Assembly (NCBI GenBank): GCA_029582165.1
Contig: CM055868.1
Span: 23,373,891 to 23,437,890 of the forward strand
Origin: Portulaca oleracea
Taxonomy: Eukaryota > Streptophyta > Magnoliopsida > Caryophyllales > Portulacaceae
DNA: 64,000 nt
Direction: 5' to 3'
Position 1 is the stretch's first letter; every line of letters starts with the position of its first letter. Under the pieces are notes generated by a model. It was not told where the DNA came from. It made no database searches and saw nothing but the letters and a program-made list of their open reading frames with translations. Made by a program: the position numbers and the translations under genes. Positions 43,122 to 54,268 of this stretch are shown here, one piece after another.

Positions 43122-45789
43122 CTACCACTCAGACGCCACCGAGCTAGATAGGTGCAACACTTGATCTGACTGCATTAAGCCAAGAGTGTTCGAACTCCGC
43201 CACTCTTGATTACCTCCAGGCCACCCCTGTGGAGTAGGCCAAGAAGATCTTACTACAGGCTCTGGGACGGACCATCCCGGCCATTCCTGAGTTTGTGTTC
43301 CCCATCCAGACGTTCGAGGCAGCTCCAAACCTCCTTGAGGAGGAGTAACGGGTACAACGGGTTGGGACGGAAGCACTGACGAGGCGTCATCTGCGAGGGC
43401 ACGGTTATACCCCACAGATGCACCCGAGCCACTGCAAAGCACCACGGTAGGATCGATCACCGCAAGGGAAGTGCCATAACCTAAATCCACAATGCAGACA
43501 GAGACGCAGAACGCATCGGGCATTCCGTAAGGGTACCGAGGCAAAGGATGAGAGGATTGACGATAGACCCGAATGATGAGATTCGGAGGGGTACCCAAAT
43601 GCAGAAATGCCTTCTTGCTCGCACACGCCCACCAACAGCGCTAGACTCGGAACCTGTCTCCACCACAAAACTGGGGGCACCACGACGAGAGCCGCGACTC
43701 CGACGAGAACTCCCATGATCATGAGACCTCACCTGATGTTCGTGCTCACCTAAAGACATGGAGGATATGTTGTTCTCCACAGACCGCTGAAAGTTGTGGC
43801 CAAAACCCGTGTCTCCGTAGTGAGAACTGGTTGAATGACTATCTTCGAGTAAAATACCTTTCCCACGGTCATCGTGAGCCGGCATGCCCATACTCCACCT
43901 ACTCCTCTCCCCGTGCCTCCGGAGAGCAGCTTCGCCCCCATAAGATCGCCTCGCATCGGCCATGAAGGAAGAATGTCGAGGAGGGTCCATCTGCTCCGAC
44001 CGGCCACGAGGCACGTGCGCATCTGAATGGCGAGGAGGATCCACAGGATGAGACTGTGCATCATCATCCACGTTTGCGTCCCCAACCACAGAACCCGCAA
44101 GGTCTTTCTCACGAGCCCACTTGAGTGTGAAATAATTTTTGAGGAAGCCTTTTGCTTGTTTCCATCGCCACTGCACAGAATGAGGAAAATTGGTCAAAGG
44201 TTGAGCAAGTTACAAATAAGCAAAGAAAAGGGGGGTCACCCACCGGCTTTCTCAGGATCTTCTCTAGTTCCGGTTTGATGTCCTCACTGGTCGCCCTCGG
44301 GTAGCCGCAAACCGTATCCCCAGAATTGCTCTGACTCTTCTCGTCATCCTCGCAATAGGGCCCCAACTACAACAAGCAAAGAAAGGGTCATATTAGGCGA
44401 TAGTAGAAAGAGCATGAAGAGAGTAAATGGAGGTCTTCTTCCTCACCTTTCTAAAGGCCAGGCAGTCCCGATATTGTTCCCATTCCTCCCAGAATTGGGC
44501 GGACGATGCCAGTGATGCATGATAGTGTACCAGGAACCCCCCTTAGTTGCTGCAAACGCCTCGGCATGCAAGGCTCGCGGATCATTCATGGTCTCAGGAG
44601 GGTCTGATGGTATTATCCACATTTCATGGCCTAGGGTTTGCCTCGTAAGTCTCTCACCAAGGCTCCAGATCCAACCGGACGGACCCTCCATCACCAAGCG
44701 CAGGCTACTATCCCTATGCGCCGCATTTCGTGAGGGAATAAAGTCTTGCGGAATCTCGAAGCCAACCCAGGTATCCCAATTGACATCATCCTGCACAAGT
44801 AAAAGAATCATAAGAACCAAAGAAATTCAAGAGAGATTATATGAAAGATGCGAACTCAACCTCTTCAAGGTGATCCAAGATACGGCGCAACTCATCTAAA
44901 CTCCCAAATGGCTTCTTCTTGTGCTCAAGGTAGTTTTTGTGCCACCGTTCTGCGGCCAGCACTGTCTTGGCGTGTCGAGTAGGGATAGTGAATCCCTTAA
45001 TGTACTCATACCCCCATACCTGCAAATACGTCAATACCAAGATTCACGACCTAAAAAGGAGAAATGCATATAGAAGAGAAGCGTCTCGAAGATTACCTCA
45101 AGCACCTTCCACATGCTCGGACCGCGCATCTCCCGTGGGCTCTCCCGTGCAAAGAATGGGTCCACATCTGTGCCAGGCCGAACACCAATGCGAAGCCAAC
45201 GGATGAAGTTAGCATATGCAGCCTTTACCCAGTTCCGATGAATGACTTGTTCTAGATCAAGGAGATTCTTCATCCAAGTCAGATAAACATCGTCCCCTCG
45301 ATTGGCAAACATCGTGGCAGAGATAAAATATGCCAAAAAAATGAAACGACGCTGAAACTCATCCATATGAGTGAAGTCGATGATGATGACATCCTCGAAG
45401 GAACCATAAGAAAGCTTCATCTTCCGACCAAACGGCGCGCAAGCACACAGTTCCAAGTAATTCCATCACCGATCCGGCATAACAGGTCAAATTCGATATC
45501 TTGACCACCCCAACAGAGTCGGTAATCATCACAAAGTCGACGGGGATATGGCCATCTCTCGCAGGAGGTGGAAAGTGTTGGTGGAGTCCTGAATCTCTCG
45601 CAAGCGCACGCCCCATCACCCGTGGTGTATTGGGTTCCCAGGCCTTGACACATTTCCAGAAAAGAGGTCGAATCCCGACTCTTCTAAAAGTGCAAGCGCC
45701 CAATTATCTTCCGCAAAATGCTCCACCACCTTGATCGGTTTCCGCATATTGCCACCGGTTCTGAGGGAATCTTCCTGAGAATCCACCAT
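43122..45789 (-). pseudogene. Antisense gene 1 of element D: plant mobile domain (PMD)-like, five exons
   Basis: Starting from ATG 45789 on the minus strand, coding pieces join through four GT-AG introns: 45020-45096 (77 bp), 44791-44860 (70 bp), 44367-44446 (80 bp) and 44171-44243 (73 bp), all phase 0 in the best-fitting frame. The protein shows PMD-type features (STNTFHLL.EMAI.P.DFVMITDSVGV, then QRRFIFLAYFISATMFANRGDDVYLTWMKNLLDLEQVIHRNWVKAAYANFIRWLR), VWGYEYIKGF and QFWEEWEQYRDCLAFRK, with a Ser/Arg/His-rich C-terminal region. Frameshifts lie near 45560, 45450-45480, 44530 and 43590, so this copy is decayed. PMD occurs in host MAIN/MAIL proteins and in transposable elements. Confidence 0.65.
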
Positions 45790-45839
45790 GGAAGAATTCA
45801 AAAAGGAAGCAAGTCACTACAGCAACTATCAAGTGATCC

Positions 45840-47080
45840 TAGTTTAGCAAAAGCTAAATTGAACTTCCACTAAATTGGGGGCTCAAAAAAAAAAAAAGAT
45901 GAATAAGAAGAAATCACTCGGCCCAACGCGAACGGTTTGGGACTTTTCTTTTCTCGGCCTGAAGCCCAACCCAGACGGGTTTGGGCCTGTTTGGATCTTT
46001 TCTTTTTTTTCGGCCTGAAGCCCAACCCAGACGGGTTTGGGCCACTCCTTTTCTATCGGCCCAACTCAAACGGACCGAGTTTTGCATGTCTCTTCCCCTC
46101 ATTCAGTTGCAGCCCAACCCAGACGGGTTTACTATGCGCTCTATTCTAAAAATCGGCCTATCATCCTCGGTTCTCTAAGGCCCGATTTGAATAATACGGG
46201 TAATCAACACAAATTACCTCATTATTTTTAGCTAAATCAACAAGCTGGAATTAAACATTTCTACTTGCAAATTTATGCTATGATTAAGAGCACAGTCAGG
46301 AAGAAGACATTACCTGGACGTGTGAATGCTTGTGCTATACGTGATTCCACGGTTCGGGCACCAGTATCGACGGTTCCCAACCCGGCCTAGGAGTCCATGC
46401 TCGTCGGGAGGACATTTCATGTGCCCAGTTAGTCGCATGGGGTTGAACGGGCGGATCTCTAATTTTCCTAACCATTATTTCCTAACTAGTGAATAAATGG
46501 ATTTTGAGCAAGGAAATGAGGTTTCAAAAGAGGGAGGTGCAGGATTAAGGGTGTGAAGATGCTCCTTTTATAAGAAGAGTGGTTGCATGCACACCACACA
46601 AGTGGCCAACCGTCGGGCCCCAGCATTAGGATCATGGAAAGTATGCATTGGCCGAATATCTATCCTAAAATCCTATGAAGCTTATCCTAAAATTCTATGA
46701 AGCAAAAACCCAAACGGGTTTAATGGGCCGTCACAGCTTGAATTGAGCCCAAACTCGGACGGGTTAGGCGGGCTGCAATTCGAGTCCACTACAATTCGAG
46801 CCTAAACCCAGACGGGTTTGCTGTGCCGTCGCAGGCCTATACCCATGAAGCAATGGCAAACTCAAGCCCACTTCCGAGTTTAGCTCGAATGAAAGGTAAA
46901 TTTTCTGACTCACTCTGATTTTCAGATAAACTGATACCCTCCTTCTCTTTTTTATTTTCAGAACAATGCACAAAATACGTCAATCGTCAGGCGGTTACAA
47001 AAAGACGAATTCATCTTCAGCGGCCGTCATCGGGCCCTGACAATGCGATGACACCCTTTTCAGCACACAGACACTAGTCC
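45840..47080. other. Non-coding region upstream of antisense gene 1 with motif cluster
   Basis: No gene was seen. It has exact AACCCAGACGGGTTT copies at 45968, 46024, 46116 and 46805, a one-mismatch copy at 46707 and weaker ones near 46067 and 46752. It extends to the first stem-loop at 47081. Confidence 0.5.
46563..46572 (-). promoter_or_regulatory. Candidate TATA box for the antisense genes
   Basis: The minus strand reads CTTATAAAAGG about 775 bp upstream of the antisense gene 1 ATG, in a non-coding region dense in AACCCAGACGGGTTT motifs (45968-46819). It is plausible as a core promoter for antisense transcription; nothing else in the window confirms it. Confidence 0.3.
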
Positions 47081-47106
47081 CGCACTCCACGGCGAAATGA
47101 AGTGCG
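47081..47106 (+). repeat. Stem-loop 1 of the element D hairpin array
   Basis: The perfect 6-bp stem CGCACT/AGTGCG encloses CCACGGCGAAATGA. It is separated from the other seven stem-loops by insertion of element F, whose duplication GTGAC begins on the last base of this stem. Confidence 0.8.
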
Positions 47107-47110
47107 TGAC

Positions 47111-48236
47111 TGATGTATGCAAGGTCCTAAGATCAGAGTATTGACCTCACAGTACACCACATTAACACAACTCGCACACAATCTGACCTCAAACAGAGAA
47201 TCAAACACAAATACACCCAAAATAGACCTCTCACAGAAAATCAATTACAACCTCCTCCCAAAACAGAGTATGAACACCAATGAACAAATGGATGAATGGA
47301 TGATGATAAAATGGTGGTCGGATGAACAAACTTACAATCAAACAGTAACCGAAGATAGTCTTGAGGCTCAAGCTGATACAGGCACACCACAGCTAGAACT
47401 CCAAGGGCGATGGACTGGGTGACCTCAATGGATACAGGCACACCACCTGAGATTACCAAGCTCTACACCCACCACAAGGATTGCCAAATCCTTGCTACTG
47501 TAGTAGAATTAACCAGAGATGAGAGTTTAACGTCACTCACAAACAAGAGGCTCAATCAAGGCACTCAAAATGCTATTAATTTCACTGATAGATGATCACC
47601 TCAAGCTGCCGATTACAAACTATATAAAGCTAGGGTTGAGCTGGATGATTAAGGATTTCCCCTTGCTCAAGAAACTCACTAATTAAGCATTAAACTACTT
47701 AACTAACTTAGCAAGCTAATTAAGCCTCATTACAAATTGGATAACTTCAAAATAAAAGGAAATAAAATGAAATAACTCTAACAAACGCGTTTTCTTTATT
47801 ACAAACGGTTATATCACCTCACAAGCTGGAAATCGCCTCAACAGCGTGGAAGTGAGTCTTCATGGAGGACCTCAACGCAGGATTACCTCACAGAACTGGA
47901 ATATCCTCAACAGTTCCAGAAGTGATGTCTTCATAGAGGACCTCAGAACTGACAAACATCTTCACTGAGTTGGAAAATCCTCAACAGCTCTAGAGTGAAG
48001 TCTTCAAAGACTGGTGAGGACCTCAATCCAAAGATATGGAATTGAGAAATAGCCTCACTGGTTGGCTGCTGCTGTTGGTGATGATGTTGCTGTTGCTGGA
48101 CGACCTCATGACTTGTTGGACCATCATAAAACACTCTTGGATGTCAGTGTTTGATGTGGTTGATGATGGCCTCAATGCTGATGTTGGTGAGATCGTTGCT
48201 GCTCCTGATGTTGGTTCAGATGGAGGACCTCTATCA
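47111..48236 (-). repeat. Element F 3' LTR (left)
   Basis: 1126 bp. Its right end encodes the last 70 or so codons of the integrase frame. Repeated CCTCAACAG/GAGGACCTCA words occur at 47815-48020. The minus strand has a TATATAG sequence near 47625. Confidence 0.9.
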
Positions 48237-48757
48237 TCCTCCCCAGGTTGAAGAAAGTTTGTCCTCAAACTTGGAAGGTCTTCATGCTCTGGAAAGTAAG
48301 GCCTCAAATCTGCAACGTTGAATGTAGCACTGCCTCCATAGTCTTCAGAAAGGTCTAACTTGTAAGCATTGTCTCCAATCCTCTCAAGCACTTCAAAAGG
48401 TCCATCTTCTCTTGGGGTCAACTTTCCCTTCCTCTTGCTTGGAAATCTATCCTTCCTTAGATGAATCCACACTAGATCTCCTGGATTGAAAACAATCTTC
48501 CTCCTATGCTTGTTTGCTGATGTAGAAACTTGCTCAGAATACTTGATGATCTTCTCCCTGACTTGTTGATGAAGCTTCTTGATGTCCTCTGCATGTTTAC
48601 CTGCTTCATAACTAAACCTCACAGAATTTGTTAGTGGAGATAAATCCAATGGAGTTATAGGATTTCTACCATAGACAACCTGGAATGGTGAAAGGCCAGT
48701 TGCCTTGGATGGTGCTCTATTGAAAGCAAATTCAGATGAGACAAGAGGGTGTCCCAT
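48023..48757 (-). pseudogene. Integrase C-terminal part of element F, running into the LTR
   Basis: Minus-strand frame of about 244 codons. It reads LVSSEFAFNRAPSKATGLSPFQVVYGRNP, GDLVWIHLRKDRFPSKRKGKLTPREDGPFEVLERIGDNAYKLDL, ATFNVADLRPYFPE and SLRTNFLQPGEDD, then a Ser/Thr/Asn-rich tail encoded within the LTR. The GDNAYKLDL...ATFNVADLRPYF phrase and LTR-encoded tail are as in plant CRM integrases. It is separated from the core by indels near 48760-48900. Confidence 0.8.
48237..48248 (-). other. Element F polypurine tract
   Basis: The minus strand reads CCTGGGGAGGA immediately before the 3' LTR. Confidence 0.6.
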
Positions 48758-48901
48758 CCTGCTTTGTTTGTGGATATCGTGACCTCAATAGTGTTCCAAG
48801 TGTCCTGCTTGTGACCTCTGTTTGCCCATCGGTGGGGGTGACAAGTCTGGCTATACTTCAATTGGGTGCCCAACTTCTTCCAAAGAGTAACCCAAAATGA
48901 C

Positions 48902-49894
48902 TTAGGAACTTGACATCCCTATCCGACACCATACTCGGGAACACCATGGAGTCTCACAACCTCCGGAAATATAATTCACCACCCTCACAAAGATCATAGG
49001 TGGTATGGCAAGCAATGAAGTGAGCCATTTTATGAATCTATCCACAACTACCATGATTGAATCTTTTCCTCCTTGAGTTCTTGGTAGACCAACAATGAAG
49101 TCTAGGTGATGTCCTCCCAAGGACTGCTTGAATCGCAAAGGTGTGTATAGCCCTTGAGGTAAGCTATGACTCTTTGCAATCTGACATGTAGCACACCTCC
49201 TGACCCAATGCTCAACATCCTTCCTCATTTTAGGCCAACAATAATGTTCCTTCAACATAAGAAGGGTCTTCTCAATGCCAAAATGTCCTGCCAAGCAACC
49301 TCCATGAACTTCAGAGATCAACAACTCTCTAAAACTGCTCCTTGGAATACATAACCTTGCTCCTTTGAAAAGAAATCCCTGGTCTATGTGGTATAGACTT
49401 TGAGGATGTCCCTGACATTTCTGGTACAACTCTCCAAAATCTTCATCATTCTCATACAAAGCTTTCAACTGTTCAAAACCAAGCACTCTTGCATCCAAAA
49501 CTTGCAACAACAAATACCTCCTGGACAATGCATCAGCTCCTTTGTTAAGCTTCCCAGATTTATGATGGATCACAAAATGAAATTGCTGCATGAACTCCAC
49601 CCAAGTAGCATGCCTAGTGTTGAGTTTATGCTGCCCCTGGATGAATTTGAGGGCCTCATGATCACTGTGCAGAATAAATTCAGTTCCAATCAGATAATGC
49701 CTCCAATGTTGCAAAGCTCTGATGATAGCATAAAACTCCTTATCATATGTACTGTATTTCCTCTTGGCCTCATTGAGTTTCTCACTGAAATAAGCTACTG
49801 GTTTTCCCTCTTGAGTCAACACTGCTCCAATGCCCACGCCTGAGGCATCACATTCCACTTCAAAGACTTTGGCAAAACAAGGTAATGCCAACAC
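48902..49894 (-). pseudogene. RNase H and integrase (N-terminal and core start) of element F
   Basis: 330 codons. RNase H reads VFEVECDASGVGIGAVLTQEG...YDKEFYAIIRALQHWRHYL...LHSDHEALKF. The integrase zinc module is HGGCLAGHFGIEKT...CATCQIAK, and the first Asp is in LDFIVGLPRTQGG. After VVDRFIKW the frame decays (LTSLLAIPPMIF...), where relatives have MAHFVPC; the second Asp region is scrambled by indels. Confidence 0.8.
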
Positions 49895-49905
49895 TGGGGC
49901 TGAGG

Positions 49906-50814
49906 TTAGCTGTCTTTGGCCTCCTCAAAAGCTTTCTGTGCTGCTGGTGTCCAAGTAAAGCTCTTCCCCTTCACTAACTCGGTCATGGGAGCTAAAATGG
50001 TGCTGAAGTTCCTCACAAACCTCCTGTAGAATGATGCTAAACCATGGAAACTCCTTATCTGCTGGATTGATGTAGGAACAGGCCACTCTCTAATGGCTTT
50101 GACCTTCTCCTCATCTACTTGAATTCCTTCTGATGTCACAATATAACCAAGGAATATAACATGGCTGGTGACGAATTGACACTTCTTGAGGTTCCCATAC
50201 AGCTGCTCTCTACTCAGAATCTCCATAACACTCCTCAAGTGGTTCACATGATCCTCCTCAGATTGGCTATAAATGAGTATATCATCAAAATACACAACAA
50301 CACATTTCCCAATCAAAGGCTTCAAAACCTGGTTCATAAGCCTCATAAATGTTGAAGGTGCATTTGTCAAACCAAAAGGCATGACCAACCACTCATATAG
50401 ACCTCCCTTAGTCTTAAAGGCTGTCTTCCACTCATCTCCCTCATAAATTCTGATCTGGTAATATCCACTCCACAAATCAATCTTTGAAAACACAGTTGAG
50501 CCATGGAGCTCATCAAGCATATCCTCAAGTCTTGGAATAGGATATCTATACTTAATTGTGATTTTATTGATGGCTCTACAATCAATGCACATCCTCTGAC
50601 TTCCATCTTTCTTAGGAACCAACAAAGCTGGCACTGCACAAGGACTCAAGCTCTCTCTGATCATTCCTTTCTCCAACAACTCATCAACTTGCCTCTGGAT
50701 CTCATTGGTTTCAGCAGGGGTCATTCTATAGGCTGGTTTGTTTGGTAAAATAGATCCTGGGATGAGGTCAATTTTATGTTGGATGTCTCTTTTTGGGGGT
50801 AAACCTGGTGGCAT
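49906..50814 (-). pseudogene. Reverse transcriptase of element F
   Basis: 302 codons with all main RT motifs: [100 protein letters not shown] and [16 protein letters not shown]. It is bounded upstream by a TAA near 50818 and downstream by a small indel near 49900 that shifts into the RNase H frame. Confidence 0.85.
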
Positions 50815-50817
50815 TTC

Positions 50818-51444
50818 TTATGGAAAAACATGTTGGTACTGGTTTAGGATGGGTTGGAATAAAGGATGGCTATTTTGTGGGGCTGGCTCATTTTGTGAGG
50901 CTGGTTCTTCATCAAGATCAAGAAAAAGTAACTCCTTCTGTTCACAGAACTCATGATATTCAGCTGGTAAGATCACATCAAGGGATGGTTCAACAATCAG
51001 GTTCTTGGTTCTTTTTGTGAGCTGGGATGGTTTAAGTGGGGTGAGGACAATTTTTTTGTGGTTTAGGTTAAGGGAATAAGTATTGGCTCTTCCATCATGG
51101 TTAACAGATCTATCAAACAACCAAGGTCTTCCCAACAATAAATGACATGCATCCATAGGTATAACATCACACTACACTTCATCTTTATAAACAGTACCAA
51201 TTGATAAATTCACAAGGCATCTAGATGAGATTTTGATACCTCTACTTTGATTCAACCACTGGATGGTGTAAGGTGCTGGATGAGGACAGGTTTGCAAATT
51301 CAGCTTTAGCACCATAGTCTGTGAGGCTGCATTTGTACAGCTGCCTCCATCAATAATCAAGGAACAGATCTTCCCTTGCACTGTACATCTTGTGTGAAAA
51401 ATGTTCTCCCTCTGCTCAGCTTCCTCATCAATTGTTATCGCCAA
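50818..51444 (-). pseudogene. Protease region of element F, two nonsense codons
   Basis: The protease reads VQGKICSLIIDGGSCTNAAS with the catalytic Asp kept, then KDEV, a TAG at 51172-51174 (relatives have Trp before CDV), then MDACHLLLGRPWLFDRSVNHDGRANTYSLNLNHKK, ending with a TAA before [12 protein letters not shown]. It links the zinc knuckle to RT. Confidence 0.8.
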
Positions 51445-51770
51445 GGATCCTCCCGATCACCAACATTTCACCTTCATCGTCCGCCTCAACTTCCTCTTCA
51501 TCATATACAGGATCTTCTTCAGTTCATCATACTGCTCCTCAACAATCGACTCAGTTCAACAAACTTTGCTTGATATTCTGCTAAGGTCACTGCTCTTCCG
51601 TTTGGACATTCTGAGGCTAGATGTCCAAGACCTTGACATCTAAAGCACCTCCTCTCAGGGAATGGTCGATTGGTAGGGATTGGGGTTCTTTGTGGGGGAT
51701 TTTGGGATTGTGTTTGAGGTGGTTTAGGGGCTGGATATCTGGTTTGTGGTTGTGGGGATGGATAGGTTCT
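51445..51770 (-). pseudogene. Zinc knuckle segment of element F
   Basis: The minus-strand frame after the gag stop contains a Pro-rich stretch and RRCFRCQGLGHLASECPNG (C-x2-C-x4-H-x4-C), the nucleocapsid zinc knuckle. Small indels lie near 51450, where the frame is shifted before the protease. Confidence 0.75.
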
Positions 51771-52679
51771 TTAAGGTGGGTTATAGGATTTGGTTTGATG
51801 ATAGGTTTTGGTTGGGTAATTGCTTCCATACTCCTTCCTTTGGGCCTTCTTCTGCTGTTCCACCTTATGAGCCAAAGAACTCAGCTCATCAAGTGAATTA
51901 TACACCTGCAGCTCAACCACATTTCTGATGCTTTCATTCAACCCTCCAAGGTACCTCACATAGGTCTGAATTTCATTCTCCTTCATATTGCACTTCCACA
52001 GCAGATGTTCAAACTCCTTGGTATACTCCTCAACAGATTTACTACCCTGGACAAAGTGTTGAAGCTTGAAATAATTTTCCTTCATGTAACTTTCAGGTAG
52101 AAATTTCTCCTTGAGCTTCTGCCTCATTTCAACCCATGTACTGACTTTAGGTTCATTGCTCTCTTCTCTCCTTCTTTGCAAGTTGTTCCACCATGTAGAT
52201 GCATATTTCCTCAGTTTCAATGCAACCAACTTCACCTTGTTTTCCTCAGACAACTCCCTCAATTCAAAAACCCTCTCCACTGTTTGCAACCAATCCAAAA
52301 ATACATCAGGATCCAACTCACCTCCATATTCTGGAATATCTATTTTGAAATCCAACTTCTCTACTCTTCTTTCTCCCCTCCTTTCTTCCCTCTCACTTCT
52401 ACTTCTGGATTCACTAACACTACTTCTAGGTGACCTCCTATTATACCTCCTTCTTCTATGATATCTAGGTCTTCCTCCTCCCCTTCCAGGTTCACTAAAA
52501 GGGTTATCCTCTTCTTCTTCTTCAGACTCCACATAAGTCTCTCTATTGATCTCTCTCCTGTGCAACCTCATATAATATTGCAACTGTTCACCCATAATTT
52601 TCATTCTCCCTTCCATTTCCTCCTTCTCCCTCAAGGCTTGTTCTGCTACTTCCTGAGGTGTTTTACTACAGCACGACAT
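51771..52679 (-). pseudogene. gag (capsid) of element F
   Basis: Taken from the ATG of MSCCSKTPQEVAEQALREKEEMEG; the frame is open further upstream without ATG. It has an acidic/Arg-Ser-rich segment (PRYHRRRRYNRRSPRSSVSESRSRSEREERR), then the capsid core (IDIPEYGGELDPDVFLDWLQTVERVFELRELSEENKVKLVALKLRKYASTWWNNLQRRREE...VQGSKSVEEYTKEFEHLLWKCNMKENE) and a basic tail. It stops at TAA just below 51771, before the zinc knuckle. Confidence 0.85.
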
Positions 52680-52727
52680 TATGAAATGCACAAATAACAC
52701 AAACAGACCTTCCTCCAAGATGTTACT

Positions 52728-52741
52728 CAGCTCTGATACCA
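52728..52741 (-). other. Element F primer binding site, tRNA-iMet
   Basis: The minus strand reads TGGTATCAGAGCTG four bases inside the 5' (right) LTR. Confidence 0.85.
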
Positions 52742-52745
52742 ATTA

Positions 52746-53864
52746 TGATGTATGCAAGGTCCTAAGATCAGAGTATTGACCTCACAGTACACCACATTAA
52801 CACAACTCGCACACAATCTGACCTCAAAACAGAGAATCAAACACAAATACACCCAAAACAGACCTCTCACAGAAAATCAATTACAACCTCCTCCCAAAAC
52901 AGAGTATGAACACCAATGAACAAATGGATGAATGGATGATGATAAAATGGTGGTCGGATGAACAAACTTACAATCAAACAGTAACCGAAGATAGTCTTGA
53001 GGCTCAAGCTGATACAGGCACACCACAGCTAGAACTCCAAGGGCAATGGACTGGGTGACCTCAATGGATACAGGCACACCACCACTGAGATTACCAAGCT
53101 CTACACCCACCACAAGGATTGCCAAATCCTTGCTACTGTAGTAGAATTAACCAGAGATGAGAGTTTAACGTCACTCACAAACAAGAGGCTCAATCAAGGC
53201 ACTCAAAATGCTATTAATTTCACTGATAGATGATCACCTCAAGCTGCCGATTACAAACTATATAAAGCTAGGGTTGAGCTGGATGATTAAGGATTTCCCC
53301 TTACTCAAGAAACTCACTAATTAAGCATTAAACTACTTAACTAACTTAGCAAGCTAATTAAGCCTCATTACAAATTGGATAACTTCAAAATAAAATGAAA
53401 TAACTCTAACAAACGCGTTTTCTTTATTACAAACGGTTATATCACCTCACAAGCTGGAAATGGCCTCAACAGCGTGGAAGTGAGTCTTCATAGAGGACCT
53501 CAATGCAGGATCACCTCACAGAACTGGAATATCCTCAACAGTTCCACAAGTGATGTCTTCATAGAGGACCTCAAAACTGACAAACATCTTCACTGAGTTG
53601 GAAAATCCTCAACAGCTCTAGAGTGAAGTCTTCAAAGACTGGTGAGGACCTCAATCCAAAGATATGGAATTGAGAAATAGCCTCACTGGTTGGCTGCTGA
53701 TGTTGGTGATGATGTTGCTGTTACTGGACGACCTCATGACTTGTTGGACCATCATAAAACACTCTTGGATGTCAGTGTTTGATGTGGTTGATGATGGCCT
53801 CAATGCTGATGTTGGTGAGATCGTTGCTGCTCCTGATGCTGGTTCAGATGGAGGACCTCCATCA
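52746..53864 (-). repeat. Element F 5' LTR (right)
   Basis: A 1119-bp copy of 47111-48236 with about 15 differences and small indels (for example a 10-bp loss in an AAATAAAATG repeat). It is followed by GTGAC. Confidence 0.9.
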
Positions 53865-53870
53865 GTGACC

Positions 53871-54137
53871 TTGATCTACCTCACGGCGAAATGAAGTAGA
53901 TCAACTCATCATCACAACATGCGTCACGGCGAAATGAAGCATGCCTCCTAGATCCGCCTCACGGCGAAATGAAGCGGATCGACTCCGACCGGCTTTACGG
54001 AAGAAACTAAGCAGGTCAACCCACACAGACACAGGTCTTGCACTTCACAGCGAAATGAAGTGCATATCTTTGATCCACCTCACGGCGAAATGAGATGGAT
54101 CAGTTCGGTCAGCTTTACGGAAGAAACTAAGCAGGCC
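53871..54137 (+). repeat. Stem-loops 2-8 of the element D hairpin array
   Basis: Seven inverted repeats with shared loops and different stems. Five have loops like CTCACGGCGAAATGAA: TTGATCTAC/GTAGATCAA (53871-53904), CATGC/GCATG (53918-53943), GATCCGC/GCGGATC (53951-53980), TGCACTT/AAGTGCA (54039-54064) and TGATCCA/TGGATCA (54071-54102). Two have loops TACGGAAGAAACT: GACCGGCTT/AAGCAGGTC (53987-54017) and GGTCAGCTT/AAGCAGGCC (54107-54137, one wobble and one mismatch). The array lies just upstream of D's polypurine tract in its 3' untranslated part. Confidence 0.85.
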
Positions 54138-54252
54138 AACCAACATCGGCGCAGGACCAAGCTTCCAAGCATCAACCAGCTTCAGAACAGGCTTCTGATT
54201 CATATCCAAGATCATCAAGACTACTTTGATCATCGTTTTACTCAAACTCGAT

Positions 54253-54264
54253 CAAAGTGGGGGC
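54253..54264 (+). other. Element D polypurine tract
   Basis: AAAGTGGGGGC lies four bases before the 3' LTR, as expected for plus-strand DNA priming. Confidence 0.75.
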
Positions 54265-54268
54265 TATC

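Larger units (their letters stand above)
47111..53864 (-). mobile_element. Element F: CRM-like Ty3/gypsy chromovirus, second family, defective
   Basis: A 6754-bp minus-strand element nested in D, with TSD GTGAC (47106-47110 and 53865-53869). LTRs of 1126 and 1119 bp run TGATGTATGC...CATCA. It has a tRNA-iMet PBS at 52728-52741 and a polypurine tract at about 48237-48248. The LTR sequence is unlike that of B, C and E, so it is a separate family, but the coding order and integrase tail running into the LTR are the same. There are several nonsense codons and indels, with a badly decayed integrase core. The LTRs differ at about 15 positions by eye, so F looks older than A, B, C and E. Confidence 0.9.

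Noticed and set aside
43122..43598. Independent 158-codon gene
   Set aside because: It continues the last exon of antisense gene 1 after a frameshift near 43590, in line with the other decayed exons.
47081..54137. tRNA or snoRNA gene cluster for the stem-loop array
   Set aside because: Single short stems with 13-16 base loops and no cloverleaf, box C/D, box H/ACA or Pol III A/B boxes.
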